A stretch of 64,000 nt of DNA from MPNP01 sp965116235 (GTDB taxonomy: Bacteria; Pseudomonadota; Alphaproteobacteria; Rhodobacterales; Rhodobacteraceae): the NCBI GenBank assembly GCA_965116235.1, contig OZ220496.1, forward strand, positions 1,116,001 through 1,180,000, given 5' to 3'. The position numbers were made by a program, and so were the translations under genes. Below are positions 8,506 through 17,977 of the stretch, one piece after another (position 1 is the first letter of the stretch; each line of letters begins with the position of its first letter). Under the pieces are notes generated by a model. That model did no database searches. It saw nothing but the letters and a program-made list of their open reading frames with translations, and was not told the origin of the DNA.

Positions 8506-8802
8506 TCAAGTTATCTTTATGAACCCCTTACAAAGGGGCCTATATCGTTAACTTGAAAGTCAGATTCGGAATGGTTCCAAGATTTGATGTGAACAAATTC
8601 ACCATGATGTCTTGGTATAACGTCATGCTGGCCAGACCCTTGAGATACGAGACATGCCGGTCAAGGGCAAAAGCCCGCTTGCGCAACGACACTCGCAAAT
8701 GGTTCCGCGTGGTGTGCGTTCGCACCGAGAAGTATCGGACACGGTCTTGGCACTAGCCCGGCTTATCGCCGGGCGTTCTTGATTTCAAGTTAACAATATA
8801 AG
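8506..8802. repeat. Inverted-repeat-bounded, structured non-coding segment (MITE or ncRNA candidate)
   Basis: A 51-bp imperfect palindrome at 8506-8556 has outer arms TCAAGTTA/TAACTTGA and an inner hairpin CCCCTTACAAAGGGG. Its right half (8541-8558) recurs in inverted orientation at 8783-8800, 17 of 18 bases alike (CTATATYGTTAACTTGAA). Between them are a GGGC-AAAA-GCCC hairpin (8665-8676) and a seven-base-pair stem GCCCGGC-TTATC-GCCGGGC (8756-8774) followed by GTTCTT. No reading frame is convincing. It could be a small non-autonomous element, such as a palindrome-associated element related to IS200/IS605, or a structured RNA. Confidence 0.5.
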
Positions 8803-8811
8803 CCCCCTTAC

Positions 8812-8838
8812 AAGAGGGGAGATTGAAACTCCCCTTTT
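8812..8838. terminator. Bidirectional intrinsic terminator
   Basis: AAGAGGGGAG-ATTGAAA-CTCCCCTTTT forms a ten-base-pair stem with one wobble pair and a T-run on the plus strand. Read on the minus strand it lies 24 bp after the porin stop and has A and T runs on that side too. It probably ends porin transcription and any plus-strand transcript through the preceding segment. Confidence 0.65.
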
Positions 8839-8861
8839 AAACAACTGTTCCATGCTCACGG

Positions 8862-10245
8862 CTAGAAGCTCATTGAAATCCCCATTTCAATCGTGGTTGT
8901 TGATAATTTTCTCTTGCCGTCAATGTAGAGGGTACCGGTTACGATCTCGCCATCAGCATTTGTTGTGATATTCACAGCTCTATCGTCGACGTCAAGCTTT
9001 TCGATACCAGCATAGAATTTGGCACCTCCACCCAGTCCATACTCGAAGTCCAACTCGATTTTTCTGGAATCATAAGGTGGATAGCCAGAACCGCGGGTCC
9101 GTTGGTCAGACCTTCGAGAATAGGCGACAGCAAAACTTGCTTCACTGCCGAAGTCTCTCTTGAACTTGATGCCCATGGCTGTCCACGCATTCGCTGACAA
9201 TGTCGCCGCATAGACATCATCGTCTTCTGTGACTGCAAAACCGGTATAATTTTCACCAGACTGCCGGACATAGGTACCGCTGATGGTGTTGCCAGCAAAA
9301 CTCCCTTCCAAACTCGCAGCCATGACATCATTGCTGTCCACGCCCAGCCCCACTTTGATGGCACCCATTGCATACCTAGTGCCTAATGACCACGCATCAT
9401 CACCATCTTCTCCAGTGGTCAGGCGGTATTCAAGGGAACCAATTTTACCACTCAGGCCAATGGCCGTACGATCAGGTATATCGTGATCTGCCGCCGAAAA
9501 ACTTAGAGTGCCCGTACCGTTGCTTTCTGTAGCCGTACTCGCCCTGCGGGTTGAAATAGGAATCCAACTGTTCGGGATGGGATCTGGCACGGAGCCCGTA
9601 AATGTTACCGAATCGATCTCATTTTCGTCGTACTTTACTGTGATTGAAACTTCCCATGCATCTGCTCTGGCCGGAAGCCTGGCCTGTTCGCCGCCAAGCA
9701 TCACCGGCGAAATGATTTCAGTTTTTCCGGACATCTCATCCGCATCCGCTAGTCCGATATTGCCGACCAGATCAACGCCCGGGTCATTGTCACCAAACTG
9801 CAACTTCCATGAGCCATTGGCCCCGCCAACATAGACACTGGCTTCATTGACACCATTCGCCGTCCCGGCTCCCTTGCCGTCCTCGTCAATCGAGATGGCC
9901 GCGCCAAACACCAGACCCCCGTCGGTCACCCCCGAGGAACTGAACTCAACCTCGTATTCAACCACGGTCTTGATGTTGTCGGACTCCGGGTCCGTGCTGG
10001 CATTGTCGTCCACACGCTTCAAACCCATCTTGGCTTCACCGGACAAGGCCACCGAAGGCGCGCTAGCCATGGACACGCCCTCGTCCATGACTTCGGGCCC
10101 ACCCTCCATCATGGCGACATCCATTTTCGTCTCGTCGACAGCGTGAGCGCTGTCATCCATGGAGGCGTCTACCCCCCCCCTCCATGGCTTGGGCACTGGC
10201 TCCCGTCAGCACCACGGCCATGGACAACATGATCCACTTCGGCAT
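8862..10245 (-). CDS. Outer-membrane porin, frame interrupted by a G9 run
   Basis: The mature part (about 440 residues, ending in Phe after IEMGISMSF) is a beta-barrel porin of the alphaproteobacterial type. It has alternating strands such as KVGLGVDSNDVMAASLEGSF and KIELDFEYGLGGGAKFYAGI and an early VALSGEAKMGLKRV strand. The signal peptide, MPKWIMLSMAVVLTGASAQA from ATG 10245, is in a different frame. The two meet at a run of nine G (10172-10180 on the plus strand as C). With nine G the signal frame stops ten codons after the signal peptide; eight or eleven would fuse it to the mature frame. This suggests phase variation by slipped-strand mispairing, or less likely a sequencing error. A second nine-base run lies in its upstream region. 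Confidence 0.85.
10172..10180 (-). repeat. Homopolymeric G9 tract inside the porin signal/mature junction
   Basis: There are nine consecutive G on the coding strand, two codons after the Ala-x-Ala signal cleavage site. The tract length (0 mod 3) places the downstream barrel out of frame. Length 2 mod 3 would be the ON state. Confidence 0.85.
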
Positions 10246-10297
10246 GATTTCTTACTCCTGTTTCATGTGAAAGTTTCTGACTATGACGGAACATTTA

Positions 10298-10306
10298 CCC
10301 CCCCCC
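10298..10306 (-). repeat. Homopolymeric G9 tract upstream of the porin gene
   Basis: There are nine consecutive C on the plus strand (G on the porin strand), 52 bp upstream of the porin ATG. At this distance it falls in the likely promoter or 5' leader. Length changes could alter promoter spacing. Confidence 0.7.
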
Positions 10307-10799
10307 ATGCCATTTGCAACACATTTTGTCAGGTCGTGCATCATTTTCTTGCAAGGTGTAGCATTCTTGCGACAGTGTGTTCCTTTTCACTCTCTTTTCG
10401 AGGGAGGCTTGATCTCGACCGGCAGGGCCACAAGCAAGATCACCTTGTGGATCCGTACCCCGTTGATCCGGGGCATGATCTGGGACGCCGCCGGCATCAT
10501 GTCGATCCATTCGGCTTTTCGGTCTTTAATCTCCTTGGCTGGCGGTTTCGTGCCCGTTGGCAAGGTCTCGACATTGACACGGGCCGGTCCAAACACGCAT
10601 GAACCGAAACCGGTCCCCAGCGCTTCAAGGAATGGCTTGAAGCTGACTGAAACCTGACAAACGGGACATCAAGGCCAGCGACCTGCAAGGCAGGATAACT
10701 TGGTTCAACACGAAACAAAACTGACCAGGCACTCGGTCAGTCGAGTTCTCAAAACCTTGCCGCCAAACGGTCAGGAGAAATGCCATGCCCATGATGCGA
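10307..10799. other. Intergenic, one doubtful small frame
   Basis: This is about 490 bp between the porin upstream tract and serB. A minus-strand frame ending at 10387 reads plausibly (GPARVNVETLPTGTKPPAKE and later MPRINGVRIHKVILLVALPV) but has no good start. It also has a stop just upstream near 10668. It may be the end of a decayed gene. I do not recognise it. Confidence 0.35.
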
Positions 10800-11690
10800 T
10801 CAGTGAGTTTCGCTCGTGACAAAATCCTCAAACCTTATTCCCTGCAGATAGAGCAGTGCGCTTAGGTCTGAATGATTGATTTTAACATCGCTCTGTTTGG
10901 CCACAACCGGTTTTGCTCGAAAGGCCACGCCGAGACCGGCGGCATTGATCATGTCCAAATCATTCGCTCCGTCCCCGACCGCCATGGTTGCGTCAACGTT
11001 GATACCAAGTGTTTCCACGAGTTGATTGAGGATCTTGACCTTGACTCCCTTATCCAGCACGGGCAATTTCACCTTGCCCGAGAGCGTGTTGCCCTCAAGT
11101 AGCAGGACATTGGCAAAATGTTCATTGAATCCCAGAACACTCGCAACCCGAGAGGTGAACTCGGTGAAGCCACCAGAAATCAGGGCGCAGAAACACCCGC
11201 TGGCTCTCAAGGTGGCGATGAGCTCTCTTGCTCCCGAGGTAAACGTGATGCGTTGTTGCCACGTGTCTTCAATCGCATCAATGCTGAGTCCCCGCAATAG
11301 CGCTACCCGACTATGCAACGCTTCATCGTAGGCAATTTCGCCATTCATGGCCTGCCGTGTAACTTCAGCGACATGGTCACCCATCCCAACAACCTTGGCC
11401 AGTTCGTCCAGGCACTCCTGTTCGATGATGGTTGAATCCATGTCAGCAACAAACAGTCTCTTTTTTCGACGTTGGTCCGGAGTAATGACCAGATCTATGA
11501 ATTTTTGGTCAAAGTCATGCCATACCTCTTTAAAATCGGCTGGATATCGCTCAATTCTAAACTCCGCCGCAACCTGATGGCGAAGCCAGTTTAAGCCGGA
11601 TCCTTGCCATCGTAACTTCAAGGAATTGGCACAATTGTCTCTCAGACTCCCCTTTCGCGGGTCTGTCAGGAGGCTTACAACGTAGCTCAT
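10800..11690 (-). CDS. serB: Phosphoserine phosphatase SerB
   Basis: This 296-residue HAD-family enzyme catalyses the last step of serine synthesis, hydrolysing O-phosphoserine to serine. The catalytic motif LFVADMDSTIIEQECLDELA contains both nucleophile aspartates. Motif II is CALISGGFTEFTSRVA, and motif III is MAVGDGANDLDMINAAGLGV. The N-terminal 80 residues are the short regulatory extension usual in proteobacterial SerB. It is divergent from serC across an 80-bp gap, so all three serine genes lie together and probably share regulation. Confidence 0.95.
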   Translation of the reverse strand: MSYVVSLLTDPRKGSLRDNCANSLKLRWQGSGLNWLRHQVAAEFRIERYPADFKEVWHDFDQKFIDLVITPDQRRKKRLFVADMDSTIIEQECLDELAKVVGMGDHVAEVTRQAMNGEIAYDEALHSRVALLRGLSIDAIEDTWQQRITFTSGARELIATLRASGCFCALISGGFTEFTSRVASVLGFNEHFANVLLLEGNTLSGKVKLPVLDKGVKVKILNQLVETLGINVDATMAVGDGANDLDMINAAGLGVAFRAKPVVAKQSDVKINHSDLSALLYLQGIRFEDFVTSETH

Positions 11691-11770
11691 TTGGTTTTGC
11701 GGGCTGAAGAGGAGTGTGTCGAATTGCAGAATTGCACAGGACAGTTGTATAGCGTCACCAAAGTTAGAAC

Positions 11771-12955
11771 ATGATTGAAGTGATTAAAGTGAAAAAACCG
11801 GCCCGGAAGCCCCAAAGCCCCTTTTTTTCGGCGGGACCATGCAAGAAACCGCCCTCATGGACGCCCGAAGTTCTGCATCATGCTCTCCTCGGACGGTCAC
11901 ACAGGTCCGACGTTTGCAAGGCCAAACTCAAGCAGATCATTGATGATGTGAAAGAGGTCCTGGAAATTCCTGCCGACTATCGAGTCGGCATTGTTCCGGC
12001 CTCGGACACCGGAGCGGTTGAAATGGCAATGTGGTCCTTGCTTGGCAGCCGCCCCGTCGAAGTCGTTGCCTGGGAGGCCTTTGGCAATGACTGGGTCGTC
12101 GATGTATTCGAGCAGTTACGGATTGAGGCGAATTATCATCAGGCACCGATGGGAGAGTTGCCGGATCTGACTCAAATAAATTTTGCCAACGATGTTGTGT
12201 TCACCTGGAACGGCACAACCACAGGGGTAAGGGTTCCGAATGGCGACTTCATTCCAGCAGAACGAGCCGGTCTCACGATTTGTGATGCCACTTCGGCGGC
12301 CTTTGCGATGGAGTTGCCGTGGGACAAGCTGGATGTAACGACTTTTTCCTGGCAGAAGGTGATGGGGGGTGAAGCCGGCTTCGGGATCCTGATCATTTCA
12401 CCGAGAACGGTGGAGCGACTGGAATCGTGGAAACCCGCATGGCCCATACCCAAAATCTTCCGATTGACCAAAAATGGCAAGCTCAATGAAGCCATTTTTG
12501 AAGGATCAACCATCAATACGCCATCAATGATGTGTACGGAAGACTTTCTGTTTGGCTTAAGCTGGGCCAAGTCCATCGGAGGGCTTGAGGCCTTGATTGC
12601 ACGAGCCGACGCCAATGCAGGCGTGATCGATGATTTCGTGCAGAAGCATGACTGGCTTGAGTACTTGCCCAAGGACTCCCGAATCCGGTCCAACACAGGG
12701 GTATGTCTGCGTTTCAATCATCCGCTGTTGAATGACGGGAACATCGCGGAATTTTCGGGCCAGGTCACATCACGACTGGAGGACGAAAAGGTTGCCCATG
12801 ATATCAAGTCGTACAGGGGCGTCCCGCCGGGATTGAGAATCTGGTGCGGGTCGACAGTCGAGACAGAAGACATCGAATGTCTCATGTCATGGGTTGAGTG
12901 GGCCTTTTTGCAGGAAATTGACGAGTTGAAGTCAAGCGGGCTTGGATGGACATGA
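11771..12955 (+). CDS. serC: Phosphoserine aminotransferase SerC (alphaproteobacterial type)
   Basis: This 394-residue PLP enzyme converts 3-phosphohydroxypyruvate and glutamate to phosphoserine, the second step of serine synthesis. It opens with the family block KPQSPFFSAGPCKKPPSWTP. It carries GIVPASDTGAVEMAMWSLLG in the phosphate-binding region and the Schiff-base lysine in TTFSWQKVMGGEAGFG. The length and sequence style are those of the alphaproteobacterial subgroup, not the 360-residue E. coli form. It overlaps the serA start, indicating coupled translation. The ATG is at 11771 in the 80-bp serB-serC gap. Confidence 0.95.
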   Translation: MIEVIKVKKPARKPQSPFFSAGPCKKPPSWTPEVLHHALLGRSHRSDVCKAKLKQIIDDVKEVLEIPADYRVGIVPASDTGAVEMAMWSLLGSRPVEVVAWEAFGNDWVVDVFEQLRIEANYHQAPMGELPDLTQINFANDVVFTWNGTTTGVRVPNGDFIPAERAGLTICDATSAAFAMELPWDKLDVTTFSWQKVMGGEAGFGILIISPRTVERLESWKPAWPIPKIFRLTKNGKLNEAIFEGSTINTPSMMCTEDFLFGLSWAKSIGGLEALIARADANAGVIDDFVQKHDWLEYLPKDSRIRSNTGVCLRFNHPLLNDGNIAEFSGQVTSRLEDEKVAHDIKSYRGVPPGLRIWCGSTVETEDIECLMSWVEWAFLQEIDELKSSGLGWT

Positions 12956-14556
12956 CTGACCGGCCGAGAGTTCTAGTATCGGACAAGCTTTCTCAAGTTG
13001 CCCTGGATGTCTTTCAGGAACGAGGCGTGAATGCCGATTTCCAGCCTGAACTGGGCAAGAATCCTGACGGTCTGAGATCGGTCATTCATCAATATGACGG
13101 TCTGGCCATTCGTTCGGCAACAAAGGTTACCGCCGAAATTCTCAGCCGTGCCAGCCGGCTGAAGATCATCGGTCGAGCCGGGATCGGGGTTGACAATGTT
13201 GACGTGAAGGAAGCGACTCGGCTTGGCATCATTGTGATGAACACTCCGTTCGGCAATTCCGAAACAACCGCGGAGCACGCAATAGCCATGCTCTTTTCCA
13301 TCGCGCGCCAGATCCCGGAGGCCAACGCGTCCATCAAGGCGGGAAAGTGGGAAAAGTCGAGGTTTGTCGGAACGGAACTCATTGGCAAGACACTCGGCGT
13401 GATCGGGTGTGGCAATATCGGTTCGGGTGTGTGTCGCCGGGCCCTTGGCCTGATGATGAAGGTTGTCGGATACGATCCATACCTTACGGAGGAGCGTGCC
13501 CGCAAGCTTGGAGTTGAGAAGGTCGAACTGGACGAGTTGCTGCACAGGTCTGACTTCATAACCCTGCACCTGCCATTGACCGACAAGACCCGGAATCTCA
13601 TTGATGCCGAGGCTCTGGCCAAGACCAGAAAGGGCGTGGGTCTGATCAATTGCGCCCGAGGAGGCATAGTTGACGAGGGTGCCCTCCATGATGCTCTTGC
13701 AAGTGGAAAGGTCGCGTATGCCGGCTTAGACGTGTTCGAAAAAGAGCCTCCAACCGACAATCCGTTGCTGAAACTGCCCAATCTGGTTGCTACCCCGCAC
13801 TTGGGGGCCTCAACGGCCGAAGCCCAAGTCAAGGTCGCCCAGCAGGTGGCTGAACAAATGTCAGACTATCTGGTTTCAGGAGCAATCAAGAACGCCCTGA
13901 ACATGCCGTCAATCACCTCCGAGGAGGCCAGTCGCATGAGGCCCTGGATTGCCTTGGCCAATAATCTGGGGTCATTTGTCGGGCAATTGACAAGTGAGCC
14001 GATCAAGGCTGTCAATCTGCTGTATGACGGTTATGCCACGACCCTGAATACCGATGCTCTGACCGCCGTGACAATCGCGGGAATGCTCAAGGTGTCCAAT
14101 CCGGAAGTCAACATGGTCTCCGCTGAATCGGTGGCTCAGGACCGGGGTATCGTGATCTCAAGTACCAATCAGACCCGATCCGGCATCTTCGAATCCTACA
14201 TGAAGCTGACCATAAAGACGCCACGTCAAGAACGATCAATTGTTGGAACGGTCTTTTCAGATGGCAAGCCGAGAATCATTCAGATCAAGGGCATTTATCT
14301 TGAGGCGGAATTCAATCCGCACATGCTCTATGCCACCAACCGGGACGTTCCCGGTGTTGTGGGGACCTTGGGTACCATACTTGGCCAGAACGATATCAAT
14401 ATTGCCAATTTTCATCTGGGTCGCGACACAGCGGGACAAAATGCCATCGCTCTCCTTTCACTCGATTCAGGAATCAGTCAGGCGGCTCTGCGGAAGCTTG
14501 AAGAATCGGGCCTGTTTCAGCAGCTTAGGGCATTGGCATTTGAAACGGGACTGTGA
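12952..14556 (+). CDS. serA: D-3-phosphoglycerate dehydrogenase SerA
   Basis: This is the long-form enzyme (about 534 residues) that oxidises 3-phosphoglycerate with NAD, the first committed step of serine synthesis. It shows the Rossmann motif LGVIGCGNIGSGVCRRALG, the catalytic blocks IGRAGIGVDNVDVKEA, GLINCARGGIVDEGAL, and the active-site histidine in LVATPHLGASTAEAQ. The C-terminal part contains the intervening allosteric-substrate-binding region and an ACT domain (DVPGVVGTLGTILGQNDINI), so serine feedback is likely. The start ATG 12952 overlaps the serC stop as ATGA; ATG 12946 is two codons earlier and also possible. Together with serB and serC it makes a complete pathway. Confidence 0.95.
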   Translation: MTDRPRVLVSDKLSQVALDVFQERGVNADFQPELGKNPDGLRSVIHQYDGLAIRSATKVTAEILSRASRLKIIGRAGIGVDNVDVKEATRLGIIVMNTPFGNSETTAEHAIAMLFSIARQIPEANASIKAGKWEKSRFVGTELIGKTLGVIGCGNIGSGVCRRALGLMMKVVGYDPYLTEERARKLGVEKVELDELLHRSDFITLHLPLTDKTRNLIDAEALAKTRKGVGLINCARGGIVDEGALHDALASGKVAYAGLDVFEKEPPTDNPLLKLPNLVATPHLGASTAEAQVKVAQQVAEQMSDYLVSGAIKNALNMPSITSEEASRMRPWIALANNLGSFVGQLTSEPIKAVNLLYDGYATTLNTDALTAVTIAGMLKVSNPEVNMVSAESVAQDRGIVISSTNQTRSGIFESYMKLTIKTPRQERSIVGTVFSDGKPRIIQIKGIYLEAEFNPHMLYATNRDVPGVVGTLGTILGQNDINIANFHLGRDTAGQNAIALLSLDSGISQAALRKLEESGLFQQLRALAFETGL

Positions 14557-14595
14557 TACCATTAATGCAGTCAATTCGATTGCTGTGGAGCACCC

Positions 14596-15765
14596 TTGAA
14601 CAGTATCAATCATTTGGCCGAACTGATCGCCTTTCCGACCGTCAGTCGGGATTCCAATCTTGATGCCATACGCTATCTTGTCCAGCAGTTCGAGCCGCAC
14701 GGCATTCGTTGCCAAGCCATATACAATCAGGACCGAACCAAGGCGAACCTGTTGGCCAAGGTTGGGCCAGGCGGTCCAGGCTTTTTGCTCTCCGGTCATT
14801 CGGATGTCGTGCCGATTGACGGACAGGAATGGACCAGCGACCCCTTCACCCTGACCCAAAGGGGTGATCGTCTGTTTGGGCGCGGCACTGCCGACATGAA
14901 GGGTTTTGTTGCGTGTGCAACAGCGGCTTTGATTCAGGCATCCAAAAGGTCGCTGAAAACTCCTCTATGGCTGGCCGTATCACACGATGAGGAAATTGGC
15001 TGCGTTGGCGTTCGCTCCTTGTTGGAAACAATGAGACTTGCACCAGTCAAGCCGCTGTGCTGCCTTGTTGGCGAGCCAACCTCCATGCAAGTTGCGACCG
15101 GTCATAAAGGCAAGCACTTTCTGCAAGCTCGATGTCAGGGTCAGAGCGCTCACACGGCACTGGCTCCCAAGGCTCTCAATGCGCTGCATCTGGCCTGTGA
15201 ACTCGTCAGTGCAATACGCCATCAGCAAGCCGAGCTGGCTCTTCATGGCGTTTCGGACGAAAGTTACGACATTCCCTACACGACCGTGCATGTTGCCAGA
15301 ATTGATGGCGGAGTTGCTCTGAACATAGTTCCTGAAACCAGTACCGTGACGTTCGAGATCAGGTATATCCCGCAGGAAGATGGCCAGGGCATATTGGCAC
15401 GGTTGAAGAGTCAGGCCCAGAAGCTTGTCGAAACCTACAAGAGTGGATTCCCGGAAGCCCATATCGAATTCGCAACCCTGAATCACTACCCGGGATTGGC
15501 AACCGGAAATGATGAGCCTTTTGTTGACTTCGTCAATTCCTTGGGTCCGACCAACGGCACGATCAAGGTTTCATTTGGCACCGAGGGAGGATTGTTCAGC
15601 CAGGAGCTTGATGTTCCGACGGTCATCTGTGGGCCGGGCTCCATGGAACAGGGGCATAAAGCCGACGAATTCATAACGACAGACCAGATCGAACAATGCG
15701 ACCGCGTGCTGTCGTGTCTAGTTGACCGGCTTGCTTCAGGCATGCCCGACCTAAGCCGTGTTTAG
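14596..15765 (+). CDS. argE: M20-family deacylase, probably acetylornithine deacetylase
   Basis: This 389-residue zinc peptidase-fold enzyme most resembles ArgE, which removes the acetyl group from N-acetylornithine in arginine synthesis. Metal ligands appear in the right order: FLLSGHSDVVPIDGQEW (His, Asp), FGRGTADMKGF (bridging Asp), AVSHDEEIGCVGVRSLL (catalytic Glu pair), and FGTEGGLF and GPGSMEQGHKADEF near the C-terminus. The start is a TTG at 14596 with a GTGGAG site upstream; there is no in-frame ATG nearby. It follows serA by 40 bp and may be cotranscribed. A related succinyl-diaminopimelate or other amido-acid deacylase cannot be excluded. Its last 15 bases overlap the convergent ABC transporter gene. 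Confidence 0.85.
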   Translation: MNSINHLAELIAFPTVSRDSNLDAIRYLVQQFEPHGIRCQAIYNQDRTKANLLAKVGPGGPGFLLSGHSDVVPIDGQEWTSDPFTLTQRGDRLFGRGTADMKGFVACATAALIQASKRSLKTPLWLAVSHDEEIGCVGVRSLLETMRLAPVKPLCCLVGEPTSMQVATGHKGKHFLQARCQGQSAHTALAPKALNALHLACELVSAIRHQQAELALHGVSDESYDIPYTTVHVARIDGGVALNIVPETSTVTFEIRYIPQEDGQGILARLKSQAQKLVETYKSGFPEAHIEFATLNHYPGLATGNDEPFVDFVNSLGPTNGTIKVSFGTEGGLFSQELDVPTVICGPGSMEQGHKADEFITTDQIEQCDRVLSCLVDRLASGMPDLSRV

Positions 15766-17589
15766 GTATTGATCGTCAGCATTTTCGGCGAGTTGTCGTT
15801 GCCACATCGAATGATAGCGACCATGGTTTTCCAGGAGTTCGTCATGAGTCCCTCTTTCCACGATCTCCCCTTTCTCCAGCACGATGATCAGGTCGGAATC
15901 GACAATGGTTGAAAGACGGTGCGCGATGGCAATGACGGTTCGCCCCTTCGACATCTGGTTGAAGCTGTCCTGAATTTCCTTTTCGGTTTCAGAGTCCAGT
16001 GAAGAGGTCGCCTCATCCAGCAGAACGATAGGCGGATTTTTGAGCAAGGTCCGGGCAATGCCGACACGCTGCTTTTCTCCCCCCGACAGTTTCAGTCCCC
16101 GCTCACCGACTTCGGTTTCATAACCCTCCGGCAAACTTTCTACAAAGTCGTGCAGCTGGGCCGATTCTGACGCATGTCTGACCTGCTCCGGTTTTGAATC
16201 GGGCAACCCATAGGCTATGTTGTAAAAGAGGGTTTCATTGAACAGGACCGTATCTTGGGGAACGATCCCAATTTTGTCGTGCAAGCTCTTTTGGGTAACG
16301 TCTCTGACATCCTGATCATCTATCGACAGGCTACCCTCGGTAACATCATAAAAGCGGAACAGCAATCGCCCTATCGTTGATTTGCCGGATCCGGAAGGAC
16401 CCACGATGGCCACTGTCTGACCGGGTTCAACAGCAAAGCTAATATTCTTGAGTATGGGCCTGTTCGCGTTATAGGAAAAACACACGTTTTCAAACTTGAT
16501 CCGACCACCATTGACAACCAGCTCCGGTGCATCAGGCTTGTCCGTCACCTCGTAAGGAACCTCCAGCAGATCGAACATGTCCCCCATATCGATCAGGGCT
16601 TGCCGGATCTCTCGATAAACGGTGCCCAGAAAATTCAAGGGCTGCGTCACCTGGATCATGTAGGCATTGACCAGGACAAAATCCCCAACGGTCAGGGAAC
16701 CTTCCATGATGCCGAAGACGGCCATGAGCATGACGATTACGGTTCCCACCGTTATGATGATCGCTTGCCCGAAATTCAGGGCGGCCAATGAGTAGGTTGT
16801 CTTGAGAGCGGCCGCTTCAAAGCGCTCCATGGACTGATCGTAGCGGCTGGCCTCCCGGCTTTCCGCTCCAAAGTACTTGACGGTTTCGTAGTTCAAGAGG
16901 CTGTCAACCGCTTTCTGGTTAGCTTCCGTATCCTGCTCGTTCATCTCCCGTCGGATCTGGACCCGCCATTCTGTCAATTTGAAGGTAAACACGACGTAGA
17001 GGACAATCGTCACCAATATTGTGGCAAAATACCCGAACCCCAGCACGAACCCCAGCACGACGCAGACCATGATCAATTGCAAGAGGAGGGGGCCGATTGA
17101 AAAGAGGACGAAGCGCAAGAGCCAGTCAACGCCCTTGACACCTCTTTCTATGATTCGGGACAGACCTCCCGTTTTCCTTGTGATGTGGTATCTTAGAGAC
17201 AGCTTATGGATGTGCTTAAAGGTTTCGATGGCAATGATCCGAAGTGCTCGCTGTCCGACCCTGGCGAAGATGACATCGCGCAGCTCATTGAACAGGACGC
17301 TCATTATTCGTGCAACGCCAAATGCAATGGTCAAGGCCACGGCACCAACGGCAATGACATTGCCCAACTCCAGATCCTGTCCTTCAGTCAAGGAATCAAC
17401 GGCACCCTTGTAAAGAAAAGGAATGCCGAGGGTAATCAGTTCTGCCAAGACGAGGGCCAATATGGCAAAAACGACTCGCAAGCGAAAGGCCATATTGTCC
17501 TTGGGCCACAAAAAGGGAACTACGGACTTCATCGTCCGCCATCCGCTGCGTCTCGCTATTGACTCCTGAGACTGGGTTTGATCGTTCAT
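15751..17589 (-). CDS. ATM1/HMT1-type ABC exporter (fused permease-ATPase)
   Basis: This half-transporter of about 612 residues has six membrane helices followed by an ATPase domain. It shows Walker A VAIVGPSGSGKSTIGRLLF, the signature LSGGEKQRVGIARTLL, Walker B IVLLDEATSSLDSETEKEI and the switch His in VIAIAHRLSTI. Family landmarks such as LRYHITRKTGGLSRIIERG and SLLNYETVKYFGAE are those of mitochondrial Atm1 and its bacterial homologues. These export glutathione-bound metals or sulfur compounds and work as homodimers in the inner membrane. ATG 17589 is chosen because AAGGA lies six bases upstream; 17595 is an alternative start. It is convergent with the preceding deacylase gene. Confidence 0.93.
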   Translation of the reverse strand: MNDQTQSQESIARRSGWRTMKSVVPFLWPKDNMAFRLRVVFAILALVLAELITLGIPFLYKGAVDSLTEGQDLELGNVIAVGAVALTIAFGVARIMSVLFNELRDVIFARVGQRALRIIAIETFKHIHKLSLRYHITRKTGGLSRIIERGVKGVDWLLRFVLFSIGPLLLQLIMVCVVLGFVLGFGYFATILVTIVLYVVFTFKLTEWRVQIRREMNEQDTEANQKAVDSLLNYETVKYFGAESREASRYDQSMERFEAAALKTTYSLAALNFGQAIIITVGTVIVMLMAVFGIMEGSLTVGDFVLVNAYMIQVTQPLNFLGTVYREIRQALIDMGDMFDLLEVPYEVTDKPDAPELVVNGGRIKFENVCFSYNANRPILKNISFAVEPGQTVAIVGPSGSGKSTIGRLLFRFYDVTEGSLSIDDQDVRDVTQKSLHDKIGIVPQDTVLFNETLFYNIAYGLPDSKPEQVRHASESAQLHDFVESLPEGYETEVGERGLKLSGGEKQRVGIARTLLKNPPIVLLDEATSSLDSETEKEIQDSFNQMSKGRTVIAIAHRLSTIVDSDLIIVLEKGEIVERGTHDELLENHGRYHSMWQRQLAENADDQYLNTA

Positions 17590-17819
17590 GGCCATCCTTT
17601 GTGCTAAGGTAGGAAATAGGGTTCAATTCACTATATTCCAGTAAATGCAGAAGTACATGCTCCGCGGCAGAGGACGACAAAAGGCGCCAGCAAATGGATT
17701 GTATTCTTCAGCTCTATGGTCCCCCTGATTGTTCTAAGCCGCTGTATGGCTCGAATTGAGAGACCTGATATTGAGTAAAGGCAGATGGATCAGAAGTTCT
17801 CTCCTTCCGTTCGTGTGGA

Positions 17820-17828
17820 GGGGGGGGG
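17820..17828 (+). repeat. Homopolymeric G9 tract upstream of the subtilisin-like lipoprotein
   Basis: There are nine consecutive G in the divergent region between the ABC exporter and the surface protease gene, about 150 bp before the protease start. It is the third exact nine-base G run in this window next to a surface-protein gene. Confidence 0.7.
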
Positions 17829-17977
17829 TAATATGGGGTGACCAAAGGCCCATCGTGCCAGACCAAGGTCCTCCCGTTGCATGTAATTCGACCGAAAGCT
17901 CCAGCACCCGAATCCGAAACCTGAACTTTCCGATTTGCCGCAGACGTGCTGATCAGTCGATTTGGGAACGTGGTGTC

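Noticed and set aside
8803..8830. A sequence ending ATTGAAAC after a C/G-rich hairpin, like a type I CRISPR repeat
   Set aside because: Only one copy exists, there are no spacers or cas genes, and the motif is the loop of a terminator stem (8812-8838).
17756..17977. Longer N-terminus for the subtilisin-like protein
   Set aside because: The extra 74 residues are not protein-like and would bury the lipoprotein signal that starts cleanly at 17978.
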